Origin: a virus
DNA length: 64,000 nucleotides
IMG/VR virus record: IMGVR_UViG_3300048592_000244
Location: 42,114-106,113 of that record
Reading direction: 5' to 3' (one strand)
Each line of letters opens with the position of its first letter. The first letter of the stretch is position 1. Position numbers and translations under genes: made by a program. Below, one piece after another: positions 25,029 to 34,858 of the stretch. Under the pieces are notes generated by a model. It did no database searches. It had not been told where the DNA came from and saw only the letters and a list, made by a program, of their open reading frames with translations.

Positions 25029-25669
25029 GCGGGCGCACTTTTGGACGGATCGGCCACGGATACGGTGGCGCAAAGTTCGGGGCGCACCTCGGCTCCTACT
25101 GGTCTGTTTACTCACCGTCGAACATCTGGACGCGTCTGCTGTTTCATTCCGGGCTGGACCCGCAGCATCAGGAATGTCTGTACCCGTACACACCGGAGGA
25201 GACGGAATTTTTCACCTTCGACGTGCTCGGCCATCGTGACGTAGCGTTTGCAAAGACGCTGACCGGAAACGTCACCAGCAAGTGGCCACGGGTTCTGGAA
25301 GACACGATCATCAAGGAGATTTTCCGGCCTATCGGCGGACTCGCTGTATCGTGGGCGTTTTTCCACTGCGTTGAGCGCATGTACCTAAAAGACCCGGATT
25401 GGGATGAAGGTGAATTTCTGATCTGGCGTCCGTTCGACAGGACATGGAAGGTCTACTCGGTGGAAATTGTGAACCTGCTGCTCAACGGTGAGGAGTGGGG
25501 GCCGGAGCACGCAGGTTGGACCGGCAATCAAGACCATCAGGCCATCAATGAGATGCAGATATGGCTGAAAATCCGCCCAGAGGAAGCGCCACAGGCCGCC
25601 CTCTTTATGACTGGTGGTAGCGAGACGCCTGAGTTCTCGTTGTTCTCGAATAACGGAGAGCCTGCTTGA
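25025..25669 (+). CDS. tail-tip protein, unknown
   Basis: 214 residues, rich in aromatic residues (GSYWSVYSPSNIWTRLLFH, VSWAFFHCVERMYL). N-terminal Gly/His-rich start SGRTFGRIGHGYGG. The ATG overlaps the HNH stop (ATGA) and the stop overlaps the next TTG start. No domain recognised; position among distal tail genes suggests a baseplate or adhesin role. Confidence 0.7.
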   Translation: MSGRTFGRIGHGYGGAKFGAHLGSYWSVYSPSNIWTRLLFHSGLDPQHQECLYPYTPEETEFFTFDVLGHRDVAFAKTLTGNVTSKWPRVLEDTIIKEIFRPIGGLAVSWAFFHCVERMYLKDPDWDEGEFLIWRPFDRTWKVYSVEIVNLLLNGEEWGPEHAGWTGNQDHQAINEMQIWLKIRPEEAPQAALFMTGGSETPEFSLFSNNGEPA

Positions 25670-26499
25670 CCCTCGTCTACGGCTACAACACGCAGACGGT
25701 CGGAAATCCGTTTTGGGCAGACCGCCCTCCTCGCAACCAGTCACGCACGGACGTCGCAGAACTCAACCTCTACGACGGAGGACACGGAAATCAGGCCATC
25801 ACCAAGAACCCGATCTTCGCGGGTCTTGGTCTCACGCTGCGTATGGCGCTCAACCAGTTCGCCCAGAGCTTCGTGGTGGAAATTACCGACGTCGAGGCCG
25901 ACGTCACCGTGGACATCAGCAATCAGTTTGAGCGCATCGGCACTACCCGCGTCTACGAGCTTCGCGGGCGTGCTGGCTTCGGTGCGCTGAACCCGGCTGC
26001 TCGTCCTCCCGGCGACTACACCACGACCCGGACATTCAAGGTGGTGGTCACGACGACTAACGTGACAATTTCCAACAGGATTGAGTACCTGCTCTACATC
26101 GGCTATGAAGCCGACGTGCGTTCGTGCTCGGAGCCGCGCCTTGACGACCTGACGATGCTCCAGTGTCTGCGAGAGAATTTCATCCACATCTGGAAGGATC
26201 ACATCGTTCCGCTCAGGCAGCCCGGCGATTCACCGAACCAGCCGCTGTACTTGTTCTTCGATCAGGCCGACCAGTTGGCCAAGATGGTTCCCTGCATGTG
26301 CGAGTGCTTCAACTGGTATCAAGTCGTCACCACGGCCTTCAAGTTCTTCGTGGTGGGCGACGGCGCTGCTGCGGACGCTGCGGCATTCCCGAATGCTGCT
26401 GGCTGCAACCCGTGGGATGAAATTACCCAGATTCCTGATGACGGCGCTGGCGGGCAATGCACGTTGCCGCCCGGCTACCAGACGACGGGGTGCCCCTAA
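25666..26499 (+). CDS. tail adhesin-like beta protein (paralogue of the next gene)
   Basis: 277 residues. TTG start at 25666 because GGAGAG is 5 bases upstream and no ATG occurs nearby. An immunoglobulin-like first half contains NPIFAGLGLTLRMALN and TRTFKVVVTTT, which parallels NPIQLGLGVTLRVNTN and TRTFNFWVAEG in the next protein. The second half is Cys-rich (CMCECF, several more Cys). The next gene overlaps its stop (TAATG). Confidence 0.7.
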   Translation: MTLVYGYNTQTVGNPFWADRPPRNQSRTDVAELNLYDGGHGNQAITKNPIFAGLGLTLRMALNQFAQSFVVEITDVEADVTVDISNQFERIGTTRVYELRGRAGFGALNPAARPPGDYTTTRTFKVVVTTTNVTISNRIEYLLYIGYEADVRSCSEPRLDDLTMLQCLRENFIHIWKDHIVPLRQPGDSPNQPLYLFFDQADQLAKMVPCMCECFNWYQVVTTAFKFFVVGDGAAADAAAFPNAAGCNPWDEITQIPDDGAGGQCTLPPGYQTTGCP

Positions 26500-28508
26500 T
26501 GGCCAGCCCCACCACAATGCGAGGAGAACTGCTGCGTGAACGGAAGACGTTCAACGACAAGTTTTTCCTCACCCTTGGAGACAGCACAGCAGGCATGTCT
26601 CCGTACAACCCGATCCAGCTTGGATTGGGCGTGACTTTACGCGTCAACACCAACAACCACGTCAACTCGGTTAGGATGACGCTCAGGCGTGTCACCGATG
26701 GCCCCTCTGAAACACCCGGAACCATTACGGTCACGAAAGTGTCCGATACTGAATGGAAAGCAGAAGGGGCCATCGGTGGTGCAAAGTTAGGATTTCCGCA
26801 GCCGCCACCGGACTACCACGTTCCGCAGTGCTTCGAGTTGACCATGCTGGTCAGGAATCGTGGCCGCACGATCACGCGCACTTTCAACTTCTGGGTAGCC
26901 GAGGGTCCGGTCGGCACCATCGTGGATTGCATCGACAGGGAAATGATCGGCGCGAAACCGCTGGTGTGCTGCTTTGACGGTCTCAGCTTCCGTGACCCGC
27001 TGTTCGCATGGCCTGATGAGTTCGCTGCGTTCTTTGCGAATAATTTCAGCCCGGCGATGGCGTGCCTTGAGGATGAGGGCGAAGCACTGCCACCAGACCC
27101 CGCGCTGGGTGTGTACGTCGTTGGTCTACCCGAGCCTCTGTTCGGGGCTCCTGCGCCGGAAAATCCGTGGGCGCGTGGGGCGGAGCCGTCGCCGACAGGA
27201 CTGGACTACCCGTTCGAGCCGGGCTCGCCGGAGTACACGGTCAACGCCATCGACAACACTGGCACGCCGGTGGTTGGATCAATCTGGGGATTCGATTTTC
27301 CGACTGTAAGCTCGCTCTTGACGCGTCCAGTGTCGCTGTTCAACGACAAAGCATGGGTGCTTACGCCACGCGAGCCGTACACGGCCACGACGTTCACATG
27401 GGTCGTGAGCCCCCTGTTGGATTTCAGCAACTACCAGAATGCCAAAGTCGAGTTTTACCTCTGGGATGATGTCGAGTTCGATGGTGGCGTGAAGCTCCAG
27501 TACAGCCAAGATGAAGGAAATACGTGGACAGACTTTGCCCCCGGTGACTACTCGTCACCGCTGATATTCGGCGGCCCCCCGATGGGCGTGTTTGGCGGGC
27601 TTCCTGACAAGATCGACATTCCGCAGCAGACGCTCACGCGAGTTGAAGTAGACCTGAGCCAGTTCGACGGCCAGCGCGTGCGTGTACGCTGGTGCCACGG
27701 TCTTGACGGCGGCGTTCCTGTTGACGGAGTAGGCTCCGTAGTTTCCGGCATCAAGTATTTCGCTCAGGCTGGTCCGATCATTCAGATGGAACAGGACATG
27801 GACCGGCTGCGTGCTGGTCATGGCGACCAGTGGAAATACCCGCGCCCGAGTGCAGTAGAACTCTGGCAGCACGGCACCATCCAGAAGGCACGCCGTGGTG
27901 CCCCTGCGGGCGTTCACCCGACACTCGGCACCGGCGTACCGAATACGTTGCTCGCTAACCCGCAGGTAGGAAATGACATCGGCGGTGGACCCGGTGGACC
28001 GAACATCGGATTTCCTCGCGGCGTGGACGGCGTGCGAATTGAATATGTGAGCGGCGAAAGCTGGGGTCCGAGCGGCAGTGACGACTTCGTGTTCGATCTC
28101 GTGCTCGACTCGTGGGCTGGCGCTGGCTACCACATCCTGTTTGGTGCCGCCGCTGATTGGGTTGGCGTGCAGGGCGGCTTTGTTCATCTGGCTGGCGCAC
28201 AGCCTGCCCACCTGATGTGTTCGATTGACCAAGCGGCTGCTTACTACGACGCGCTCACAGGAGCCGTGGCATGGCCTGCGGCAAACACGTTGGGCGCGAC
28301 CATCGGTGTAGCGGTGCCGGGCACCACGAGGATCACGTTGCGCCGGTCTACGAGCGGTATCGGCTTCCTGAACGGAGTGACGTTCGCTGTGCAGGTCATC
28401 GTCCATACACCGGGCATCTTGCCAGCCGGTGGTGCGGGATATTTCACAACGCTGTTCCCTGCTGATACACTGCGCTCGAATGTGCTGCGGCTAGTGACGG
28501 TGCCATAG
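26499..28508 (+). CDS. large tail protein with lectin/jelly-roll-like domains
   Basis: 669 residues from ATG 26499 (an upstream in-frame ATG at 26457 lies inside the previous gene and is not needed). Residues about 25-145 are an Ig-like domain related to the previous protein. Residues about 290-430 (WVVSPLLDFSNYQNAKVEFY, DEGNTWTDF, VEVDLSQFDGQRVRVRW) resemble MAM/jelly-roll carbohydrate-binding domains seen in secreted proteins. The C-terminal 160 residues form another beta region. These features suggest host-surface binding at the tail tip; no catalytic residues stand out. Confidence 0.75.
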   Translation: MASPTTMRGELLRERKTFNDKFFLTLGDSTAGMSPYNPIQLGLGVTLRVNTNNHVNSVRMTLRRVTDGPSETPGTITVTKVSDTEWKAEGAIGGAKLGFPQPPPDYHVPQCFELTMLVRNRGRTITRTFNFWVAEGPVGTIVDCIDREMIGAKPLVCCFDGLSFRDPLFAWPDEFAAFFANNFSPAMACLEDEGEALPPDPALGVYVVGLPEPLFGAPAPENPWARGAEPSPTGLDYPFEPGSPEYTVNAIDNTGTPVVGSIWGFDFPTVSSLLTRPVSLFNDKAWVLTPREPYTATTFTWVVSPLLDFSNYQNAKVEFYLWDDVEFDGGVKLQYSQDEGNTWTDFAPGDYSSPLIFGGPPMGVFGGLPDKIDIPQQTLTRVEVDLSQFDGQRVRVRWCHGLDGGVPVDGVGSVVSGIKYFAQAGPIIQMEQDMDRLRAGHGDQWKYPRPSAVELWQHGTIQKARRGAPAGVHPTLGTGVPNTLLANPQVGNDIGGGPGGPNIGFPRGVDGVRIEYVSGESWGPSGSDDFVFDLVLDSWAGAGYHILFGAAADWVGVQGGFVHLAGAQPAHLMCSIDQAAAYYDALTGAVAWPAANTLGATIGVAVPGTTRITLRRSTSGIGFLNGVTFAVQVIVHTPGILPAGGAGYFTTLFPADTLRSNVLRLVTVP

Positions 28509-28517
28509 GAGAGGAAA

Positions 28518-31016
28518 ATGTCGGGTACACCCGGTCTTGGAGTAAATGACCCAGAGGGATTCGCCAGTATTCTGACGCCCGATCTGCCGTTGACCATCGC
28601 GGTAGATCAGTCGGCTGGCGACGTACCTATTCCTTTGTCGGTTCTGCCCTTCTGGCGCAACGACGGAGGCTTCCGCAGCTACGGTGGTGCCACGGTAATT
28701 TCCATCTTTGACGCCGCTGGCGTTGAGGGTGTGAGCACGCCTGACATCCCGGCGATTACTGACCAGCCGATCTCGGCGCAGGGCACGTTCCAAGTCTCGA
28801 ACCCGGATGCCCAGAAGCTGTACCGCATCATAGTCCGTATCCGTTCGGCAGCCAACGACCCTAATTTCCGCGACTTCATCTGCGTGTTCCGTTTGATCCT
28901 GCCGTTGGAAGTACCCATTGAGTACACCACGCACCTCGATGGCGACATTCCGACGCCGACGTACACAGGCGTGGATTTCTTCTGGGACATGGACGCGCCT
29001 GTGGTGGAAATTCGTCTACGTGACGGCACAGGCGGCATTCAGCTTCCAAACCTCGCGGCGTCGGCGTGGCCTGCTGCGGCCAAGGCGTACATGCTGCGCC
29101 AGCTACAGAATCTGCGCGACGGCGTGCTCATGGTGGACTTCTACGCCGGTGGTGGAATTTCCGCGTCTACTCGCCGCCAGTTGTACCACTACTATTGGGA
29201 CGGTGCAGCGTGGCAATTCGCCAAGATCAGGCACCGTGATTTCCCTGCATTCGACCCGTACTCCGGCTCGGACCTTGGCGTGGCGCAGGCAACCATCGAC
29301 ATCGGCGGCGGCAGTGCGCAGTTGGACTTCAATTACAACGCCTACGTCTACGGCCAGCGGTTTGAGAGCTTCATTGTTGTTGGCCCAACTGGATTTCTCA
29401 ACGTGGACCCGAAAGCCATCTTGGCTGGCGGCACGATTGACATTTCCTCCATCATGGACTTCTCGATCCAGAACCTGTTCCATCGCTTCAACCAGACGGA
29501 TCAGTACGTCACGATCATTGCCACGACCGAAGAAAAGATCGTCTACCGCCAGATTCCGATATGGCCGACCAGCACTGATCTCGTCACCATCGACAACGAC
29601 AAGCTCGTGCCCGGCACCACGACGCCGGTTCCCACAGACATCCTGCGGGCGCGGTTGGTTACATGGCCGTGGATTGAGTTCCCGAATCTTTTGAATTTCC
29701 TCACCGTGCCTCCGGGCGGCGTGGGTGCAGACCCGGCAGGTACGATCTACCCGGACCTACTGACGATCAATCTCTACGACGGGCTCAACCCCGTCCCCGT
29801 GGCTACCTACACCGACGAGGTTGATCTGTGGAACAACATGGTCGAGCTACAGCTACCGAATCAGGGCTTGACCATCCCTGTGCTGGACGTGCGGGCGCTG
29901 CTCACACCGACCAGTCCGTTTTTCCGCATTGAAGCAGATGTCAGGACTGCACTCAGCGCCCCCGGCACAGCGTACAAGTACATCGCGGATTTTCCGCTCA
30001 ACGCGAACGGCGAGCCCGAGGTTTGGGAGCGCGATGACGTGGTGCTGTCCACGATCTTCCCGACGTTCGAGTTTGACGAATGGGGCAAGGTCAAGGTCAC
30101 ATGGCCGGGCACCGTGGTCTCGTTCAGCACACCGATCACTTTCACCGGCGACGTGGGCTCGATGGACTTCGCGGCTCCGGCTGGACCGTTCCCTGTCACT
30201 GTGGAGTACGACTTGCGCAATGCGGTAATTTCCCGCGAGGCGGCGTACTTCAACATCAATTTCAACGCTGACGATGGCGGCGGCGATATTCCCTATGAGT
30301 TCAGGGTGCCGACCAACGTGAAGCACCAGCAGTTGATCGGCCCGACCGACATCAACGTCTTCTTCGCTGGCAACGTGATTGTCTTCCCGACAGGCTCGCT
30401 GGCCGTGATCGACCCGGCGTTCCCGGTGACGTTCATCGGCGACGTCGGGCAGATCGAATTGAACGACCCATCGGAAAATGTCCCGTACTTCACCGGGCAG
30501 CTTGGAGATGGTGGTGAACGTATTTTCTCGAATCCGCTCCATCCCTATGTGGATGTTGATTTCACTAATGCTGGTGCTGTGCCGTGTCGGGTTCGTATCC
30601 CGAATACTTTTTTCGACATTCGCCAAGCTACTAAGGAGACGTTCGCGGTAGCTTCGCGTGCTCACGGCCCGACAGCCGGTGGTCTGGCATCGTCGGCGTT
30701 CGATTTCTCGGTGCCCAATGCCAAGATCAACCTCGGCACCGGCGAGATCGAGTTTGAGGATGACGGCTCCGGCTTTGCATGGAATTTCGCAAGCTGGCAG
30801 GTCATCTTGGGCAAGACCCTGCGCAGGCAGAAATTCACAGGCACGATCACGGCAGCCACGCCCTACAATATTTCCAGCATCCTGCCCACGGTGGCGCTCA
30901 ATGAGTACGTCTTCGTGGTCTTCAAACACAGGAATGGATTCCAGCGCGTGGGTGCGTATAAGATAACCAACGACTTCGAGAAGGCACTCAGGGTAGAGAT
31001 CGACGCGTTCGTATGA
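28518..31016 (+). CDS. large tail protein with internal repeats
   Basis: 832 residues, almost all beta. Two copies of a repeat of about 110-120 residues lie near residues 535-730: STPITFTGDVGSMDF and FPVTFIGDVGQIEL open the copies and FNINFNADD / VDVDFTNAG with VPTNV / IPNTF close them. GAGAGG precedes the ATG. Probably a tail-tip or side-fibre protein built by duplication. The next gene overlaps it by 4 bases (ATGA). Confidence 0.75.
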   Translation: MSGTPGLGVNDPEGFASILTPDLPLTIAVDQSAGDVPIPLSVLPFWRNDGGFRSYGGATVISIFDAAGVEGVSTPDIPAITDQPISAQGTFQVSNPDAQKLYRIIVRIRSAANDPNFRDFICVFRLILPLEVPIEYTTHLDGDIPTPTYTGVDFFWDMDAPVVEIRLRDGTGGIQLPNLAASAWPAAAKAYMLRQLQNLRDGVLMVDFYAGGGISASTRRQLYHYYWDGAAWQFAKIRHRDFPAFDPYSGSDLGVAQATIDIGGGSAQLDFNYNAYVYGQRFESFIVVGPTGFLNVDPKAILAGGTIDISSIMDFSIQNLFHRFNQTDQYVTIIATTEEKIVYRQIPIWPTSTDLVTIDNDKLVPGTTTPVPTDILRARLVTWPWIEFPNLLNFLTVPPGGVGADPAGTIYPDLLTINLYDGLNPVPVATYTDEVDLWNNMVELQLPNQGLTIPVLDVRALLTPTSPFFRIEADVRTALSAPGTAYKYIADFPLNANGEPEVWERDDVVLSTIFPTFEFDEWGKVKVTWPGTVVSFSTPITFTGDVGSMDFAAPAGPFPVTVEYDLRNAVISREAAYFNINFNADDGGGDIPYEFRVPTNVKHQQLIGPTDINVFFAGNVIVFPTGSLAVIDPAFPVTFIGDVGQIELNDPSENVPYFTGQLGDGGERIFSNPLHPYVDVDFTNAGAVPCRVRIPNTFFDIRQATKETFAVASRAHGPTAGGLASSAFDFSVPNAKINLGTGEIEFEDDGSGFAWNFASWQVILGKTLRRQKFTGTITAATPYNISSILPTVALNEYVFVVFKHRNGFQRVGAYKITNDFEKALRVEIDAFV

Positions 31017-32788
31017 TTACAAGCCTGATTGGTACGAAGCTGGATCAGCGGACGCAGAGCCTTCAACAGAAGCCTGCGTACCAAGTCCTGCTATTTTCCC
31101 GCTGGCTCGACACGGACAGCGACATCGTGCGGGGCACCTACACGCAGACTCCGATGGACGTGACTGAGCAGGTGCAGTCAGCGTCCATCAACCTCGACAT
31201 GGAGACGGACGCGTCGTCAGCCTCCGTCACCTTCGCCATCGACAAGTTGCCGCTGGGTATTTTCTACAACAGCATCATCGTCATCCGCGAGGGCGACGAA
31301 CTGGTGGACATCGCAAACTGGCCCACGACGTTCACCGGCTGGCGCATCGGGCAGCCCGGCTCATCGGAAACACTCAAGCCGTTCGCAGCTACACCGGCGC
31401 AAGGTCAGGGCAAGCGCGGCGGAGTCAGACAGGTGACAGTGAATTTCGTTTCACGCGAGCGCCAGTTCGCTGACTTCGAGATCACCAGCGACGGTGTGTG
31501 GCTGCCGAACAGCAAGCCGAACCCGCAGCCGAACTCACCACGCGACGACTACGACGACGTAGGTCTGATTGCGAAGGAAATTGCCACAGACTCAAGTTGG
31601 GGCATGGGGCTCCAGCCTGATGAAGTGCAGATTGGGCCACTGCCGTATCGCATCGAGAAGCAGCTACAGTTTGTGCAGATTCCCGTGTGGGAAGCCCTGA
31701 TGGAGCTTCTACAGGTGCTGCATTTCGTTCCCGGCGTCAATGGTGAGGGGCGCGTCGTTGTCCGCGACCGGAATATCACCAAGGCGTCCGTGCGCCAGTA
31801 CCGCAGCACGCACATCGCGGCGATTTCCCAGCCTGACGCCAGCTTCACTCAGGTGAACGCTGTCATCGTCAAGGGCTTGGCTAAAGACCTGACCGAAGTC
31901 ATCAAGCCTGACCAGAAGCTGGTGTCCATCGACGGCACGTTCGGCTTCTTCGACCCGCACATGCAGTTCGAGTCGAATTGGGGCAATGACGAGCAGCAGA
32001 CATACCGCGTGAAAATCGGCGGCGCGGTCACTGATGGTAACGGAAAGACACATGAATCGCCGCGCATCAGGAAATTCCAGACAGAGGGGTTCATCACCTC
32101 TGTGTTTCCGCCTGACATCACTGACGCGAATGAGTTCTACTACAAGGTCGAGATCGAGAACGACACACTGCTGGTGATTGGTCTGCTGGCCGCCACGTTC
32201 GCCGGGTACGTCGCGGGCATGACCATCGCCGCCCTGCTGACCCCGTTCGAGACCGGCACCCCCGGCAACCGGACCACGGTGGACCCGTTGCAGGTGGTGG
32301 CGCAGACGGCGGCATCGCTCCTTCTTCTCGGCGGTCTATTCGTGCTCCAGCAGATCGCCAATTTCCAGTTTGAAATCTGGGGCGTTCCTTTTGAAACGGT
32401 CTATGAAGAACTCAGGCACGACGCCATCCTCGCGCAGTTCTCGCAGATTTCCGGTGGGCAGCCCTTCCGTGAGTGGGAACGCAAAGACATCGAAATCAAG
32501 AACTACATTTTCAGCACTCTCGCTGATTCGCCGGTTCCTGCGTCGGGTACAGAACCGGCAGTGACAAACCCCGGCATCGAGACCTTCGCTGTAACTGAGC
32601 TTGCTATTCAGCTTGCCCAGCAGGGATCGCGTGAACTGGAGATGGTGCGGGATATTCTTCTGGAGCCAGCCGACATCATCACCGATCAGGACTCTGGCTT
32701 CCGTTACTTTGTCAAGTCGATCACCCGTGAACTGATTCGCGGGGAGTCGCCGAGCACGCAGCAGATCACTGCGTTCAGGGTGCCGTAA
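31013..32788 (+). CDS. baseplate hub-like tail protein with two hydrophobic helices
   Basis: 591 residues. The first 300 residues look like a phage hub (gp27/late-control-D type) protein: an early beta barrel with MDVTEQVQSASINLDMETDA and later TQVNAVIVKGLAKDL, followed by C-terminal RDILLEPADIITDQDS. Within it, residues about 382-403 (LLVIGLLAATFAGYVAGMTI) and 424-445 (QTAASLLLLGGLFVLQQI) are two strong hydrophobic helices, not normal for a hub. They could be a membrane-inserting hairpin used at DNA entry. Family assignment is tentative. Confidence 0.65.
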   Translation: MITSLIGTKLDQRTQSLQQKPAYQVLLFSRWLDTDSDIVRGTYTQTPMDVTEQVQSASINLDMETDASSASVTFAIDKLPLGIFYNSIIVIREGDELVDIANWPTTFTGWRIGQPGSSETLKPFAATPAQGQGKRGGVRQVTVNFVSRERQFADFEITSDGVWLPNSKPNPQPNSPRDDYDDVGLIAKEIATDSSWGMGLQPDEVQIGPLPYRIEKQLQFVQIPVWEALMELLQVLHFVPGVNGEGRVVVRDRNITKASVRQYRSTHIAAISQPDASFTQVNAVIVKGLAKDLTEVIKPDQKLVSIDGTFGFFDPHMQFESNWGNDEQQTYRVKIGGAVTDGNGKTHESPRIRKFQTEGFITSVFPPDITDANEFYYKVEIENDTLLVIGLLAATFAGYVAGMTIAALLTPFETGTPGNRTTVDPLQVVAQTAASLLLLGGLFVLQQIANFQFEIWGVPFETVYEELRHDAILAQFSQISGGQPFREWERKDIEIKNYIFSTLADSPVPASGTEPAVTNPGIETFAVTELAIQLAQQGSRELEMVRDILLEPADIITDQDSGFRYFVKSITRELIRGESPSTQQITAFRVP

Positions 32789-33565
32789 ATGCCTACACGA
32801 TTCGTTGGCGGCCCAATCACTGACAAAGAAGCCCGCAGGCTTTGGAAGGTCATTCGTGGCCTAGCCAAGAAGGAAATAAAGTCGGGGCGGCAATTCACCA
32901 CCGGCGTCACGGTCGGCTCGATCCGACGCAAGGTGTTCCCCGTGGATGCTGGCCCCGGCGATCCAACGCAGATCGGCTTTGTCGTCAACGTGCGCCTGAT
33001 CGAATTTCCCGGTCAGCCGCTGGCTGTTGACGTGCTGGTTGCGAACCAAGCCCGACAGCTTGTCTCAGACGCCGCTGACGAGACCAACACGCCGGTCATG
33101 GTGCAGATCGACACCAGCGGCAACCTGACGGTCACTGGCAGGGCTCTCATCAATACCAGTGACGTGTTCACCCGCAGCTATCACGAGATTGACGACGTGG
33201 ACGGTCTCGACCTGAGTTTCCTCATGGGTCTGGAGACGTGCCTGTTTAGTGATCTCAGCGCGGATGTGCAGGCAGGGCTCAATGCGTACAGGGCGGCGTT
33301 GGCAATTCCTCTGCCGCCTCTGGCACCGGGCGACACGATCATCAAAGACCCGGTGATCTACTTCCACGGCCCGAATTACTGGCCGGGGTACATCGACCCG
33401 CTGAACAGCCACAGGTTCGGGGGTTTTGGCTCGATCACCTGCAAGCAGTCTTCGGCTTTGGTGCCGTGGAATGACCCGCGTTGGGTGTGGGGCGGACCAC
33501 CTACCGGATGGGGCGTCGGTGTTGTATCGTGGGGCTTGACCGAAACTACAACTGTTTGCGTATAG
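32789..33565 (+). CDS. tail/baseplate protein, unknown
   Basis: 258 residues beginning directly after the preceding stop. First 60 residues basic and helical (KEARRLWKVIRGLAKKEIK), then a beta region, and a Trp/Gly-rich C-terminus (PRWVWGGPPTGWGVGVVSWG). No known domain. The position after the hub-like gene suits a baseplate wedge or fibre-attachment protein. Confidence 0.7.
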   Translation: MPTRFVGGPITDKEARRLWKVIRGLAKKEIKSGRQFTTGVTVGSIRRKVFPVDAGPGDPTQIGFVVNVRLIEFPGQPLAVDVLVANQARQLVSDAADETNTPVMVQIDTSGNLTVTGRALINTSDVFTRSYHEIDDVDGLDLSFLMGLETCLFSDLSADVQAGLNAYRAALAIPLPPLAPGDTIIKDPVIYFHGPNYWPGYIDPLNSHRFGGFGSITCKQSSALVPWNDPRWVWGGPPTGWGVGVVSWGLTETTTVCV

Positions 33566-33571
33566 GAAATT

Positions 33572-33859
33572 ATGTCTGGCGAAGAACCGAAAACACCGAA
33601 TCTGGATGAGCAGATCGCCGAGGCGATGAAGCGGGCGCAGCAACACCCGAACATCATGGGTCAGGCCATGCAGATGACGAACATGGCCTATGCGTTTCAA
33701 TTCGCGCAACACGCGAAGCCGCTGGCTGAGATCGTTCCGCTGGCGGAAGTGAATGAAAACCTCAACCGCCTGCACAATGACAAGGCGCTGATAATTTCCG
33801 TCAGCGTGATTGCTCCGAAAATGGATGTGCTCATCACGTATTACAAGATGGAGAGTTAG
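33572..33859 (+). CDS. small tail-region protein, unknown
   Basis: 95 residues, helical and Met/Gln-rich (IMGQAMQMTNMAYAFQFAQH) with a hydrophobic C-terminal strand (ALIISVSVIAPKMDVLITYY). GGAAATT rather than a clear GGAGG precedes the ATG. Short spacing to both neighbours shows it belongs to the tail operon. Confidence 0.7.
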   Translation: MSGEEPKTPNLDEQIAEAMKRAQQHPNIMGQAMQMTNMAYAFQFAQHAKPLAEIVPLAEVNENLNRLHNDKALIISVSVIAPKMDVLITYYKMES

Positions 33860-33862
33860 ACG

Positions 33863-34858
33863 ATGGCGAACGATCCTCCGTTCTCTGGTGTAGGAAATGA
33901 CCTTGTTCTCCCGATCACACCGGGTGATTATGTCAATGAAATCCAAGACAACTTTGCCAAGTGCAAAGATGAAATCATCGGTGTAGACACACGGCTCAAG
34001 GCTGCAACCGGCCCTAGTGCCTCGTCCTTCATCGAGGTGCAGAAGAATGGCGTCGTCGTTCCTCAGTCTCCGTTCAAGATTCTGAATTTCCGTGGCAGCG
34101 GCGTAAACGCTGTAGACATTTCTGCCGACCAAGTGGACCTGACCATTGAGACCGGCACGCTGGTCAATCAAGTGGCTCACGGGTTCATCGTGCGTGATGT
34201 CCTGCGTGCTACGGCTGCTGGTTGGGTGTTGGCGCTGGGTGATGCGCTGGCGAACTCGGCTGATGCCATCGTTGTAGCCGTGATCGACCCGGATAACTTT
34301 ATCGTTTCTCGCAGTGGTCTGGTGCAGGAAATTGCTCACGGTCTTACTGCGAACACTCCGTACTTCCTGTCGAACACCATTGCAGGTGCGGTGCAGACGG
34401 CGAAGTCTGGTATCGGTCAAGGCATCCTCAAGGCGCTCGACGCGAATCACTGGTATGCTGCGCTGGATAACCTACGCACTGGTGTCTGGGGCGACGACTA
34501 CCAGTCAGCAGTCTCAGCCGCACGAAGCACAACGACTTCCGCGATCTTCCAGACCAAGACCGCGTTGGTCACGCCCGCGCTGACCGGCACGTACCGTATT
34601 CAATGGTCGGCTGTAATTGACCAAGATAACACCGGCGACAGTGTGGAAGCCCAGCTATACAACGTCACTGATGCAGTCGTGGTAGGTGCTGTTGTGATTC
34701 ACGAACCGAAGGATGTGGCCAATCGGTTCTATGCAGGTCAGGTGGATGAAATTGTCTTCGCAGGCGCTCCGAAGACCTTCGAGATTCAATATCGCCAGCA
34801 GGGCGGTAACACAGCAGGCATCGAGAACGCCCGCATTGAAATCTGGAGAGTGGCATGA
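33863..34858 (+). CDS. tail fibre / receptor-binding protein
   Basis: 331 residues. Residues 1-90 are a fibre N-terminus; residues about 105-200 contain AHGF and EIAHGLTANTPYFLSNTIAG followed by GQGILKALDANHWYAAL, the typical pattern of phage fibre repeat/collar domains; residues 215-331 form a beta-sandwich tip ending in a TAGIENARIEIWRVA strand, typical of trimeric fibre heads. The next gene overlaps the stop (ATGA). Confidence 0.8.
   Translation: MANDPPFSGVGNDLVLPITPGDYVNEIQDNFAKCKDEIIGVDTRLKAATGPSASSFIEVQKNGVVVPQSPFKILNFRGSGVNAVDISADQVDLTIETGTLVNQVAHGFIVRDVLRATAAGWVLALGDALANSADAIVVAVIDPDNFIVSRSGLVQEIAHGLTANTPYFLSNTIAGAVQTAKSGIGQGILKALDANHWYAALDNLRTGVWGDDYQSAVSAARSTTTSAIFQTKTALVTPALTGTYRIQWSAVIDQDNTGDSVEAQLYNVTDAVVVGAVVIHEPKDVANRFYAGQVDEIVFAGAPKTFEIQYRQQGGNTAGIENARIEIWRVA

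Noticed and set aside
29853-30929. Minus-strand open frame of 358 codons
   Set aside because: Antisense shadow of the 832-residue tail protein.
33065-34450. Long minus-strand open frame of 461 codons
   Set aside because: Antisense to two tail genes including a recognisable fibre; no ribosome site or family signal.
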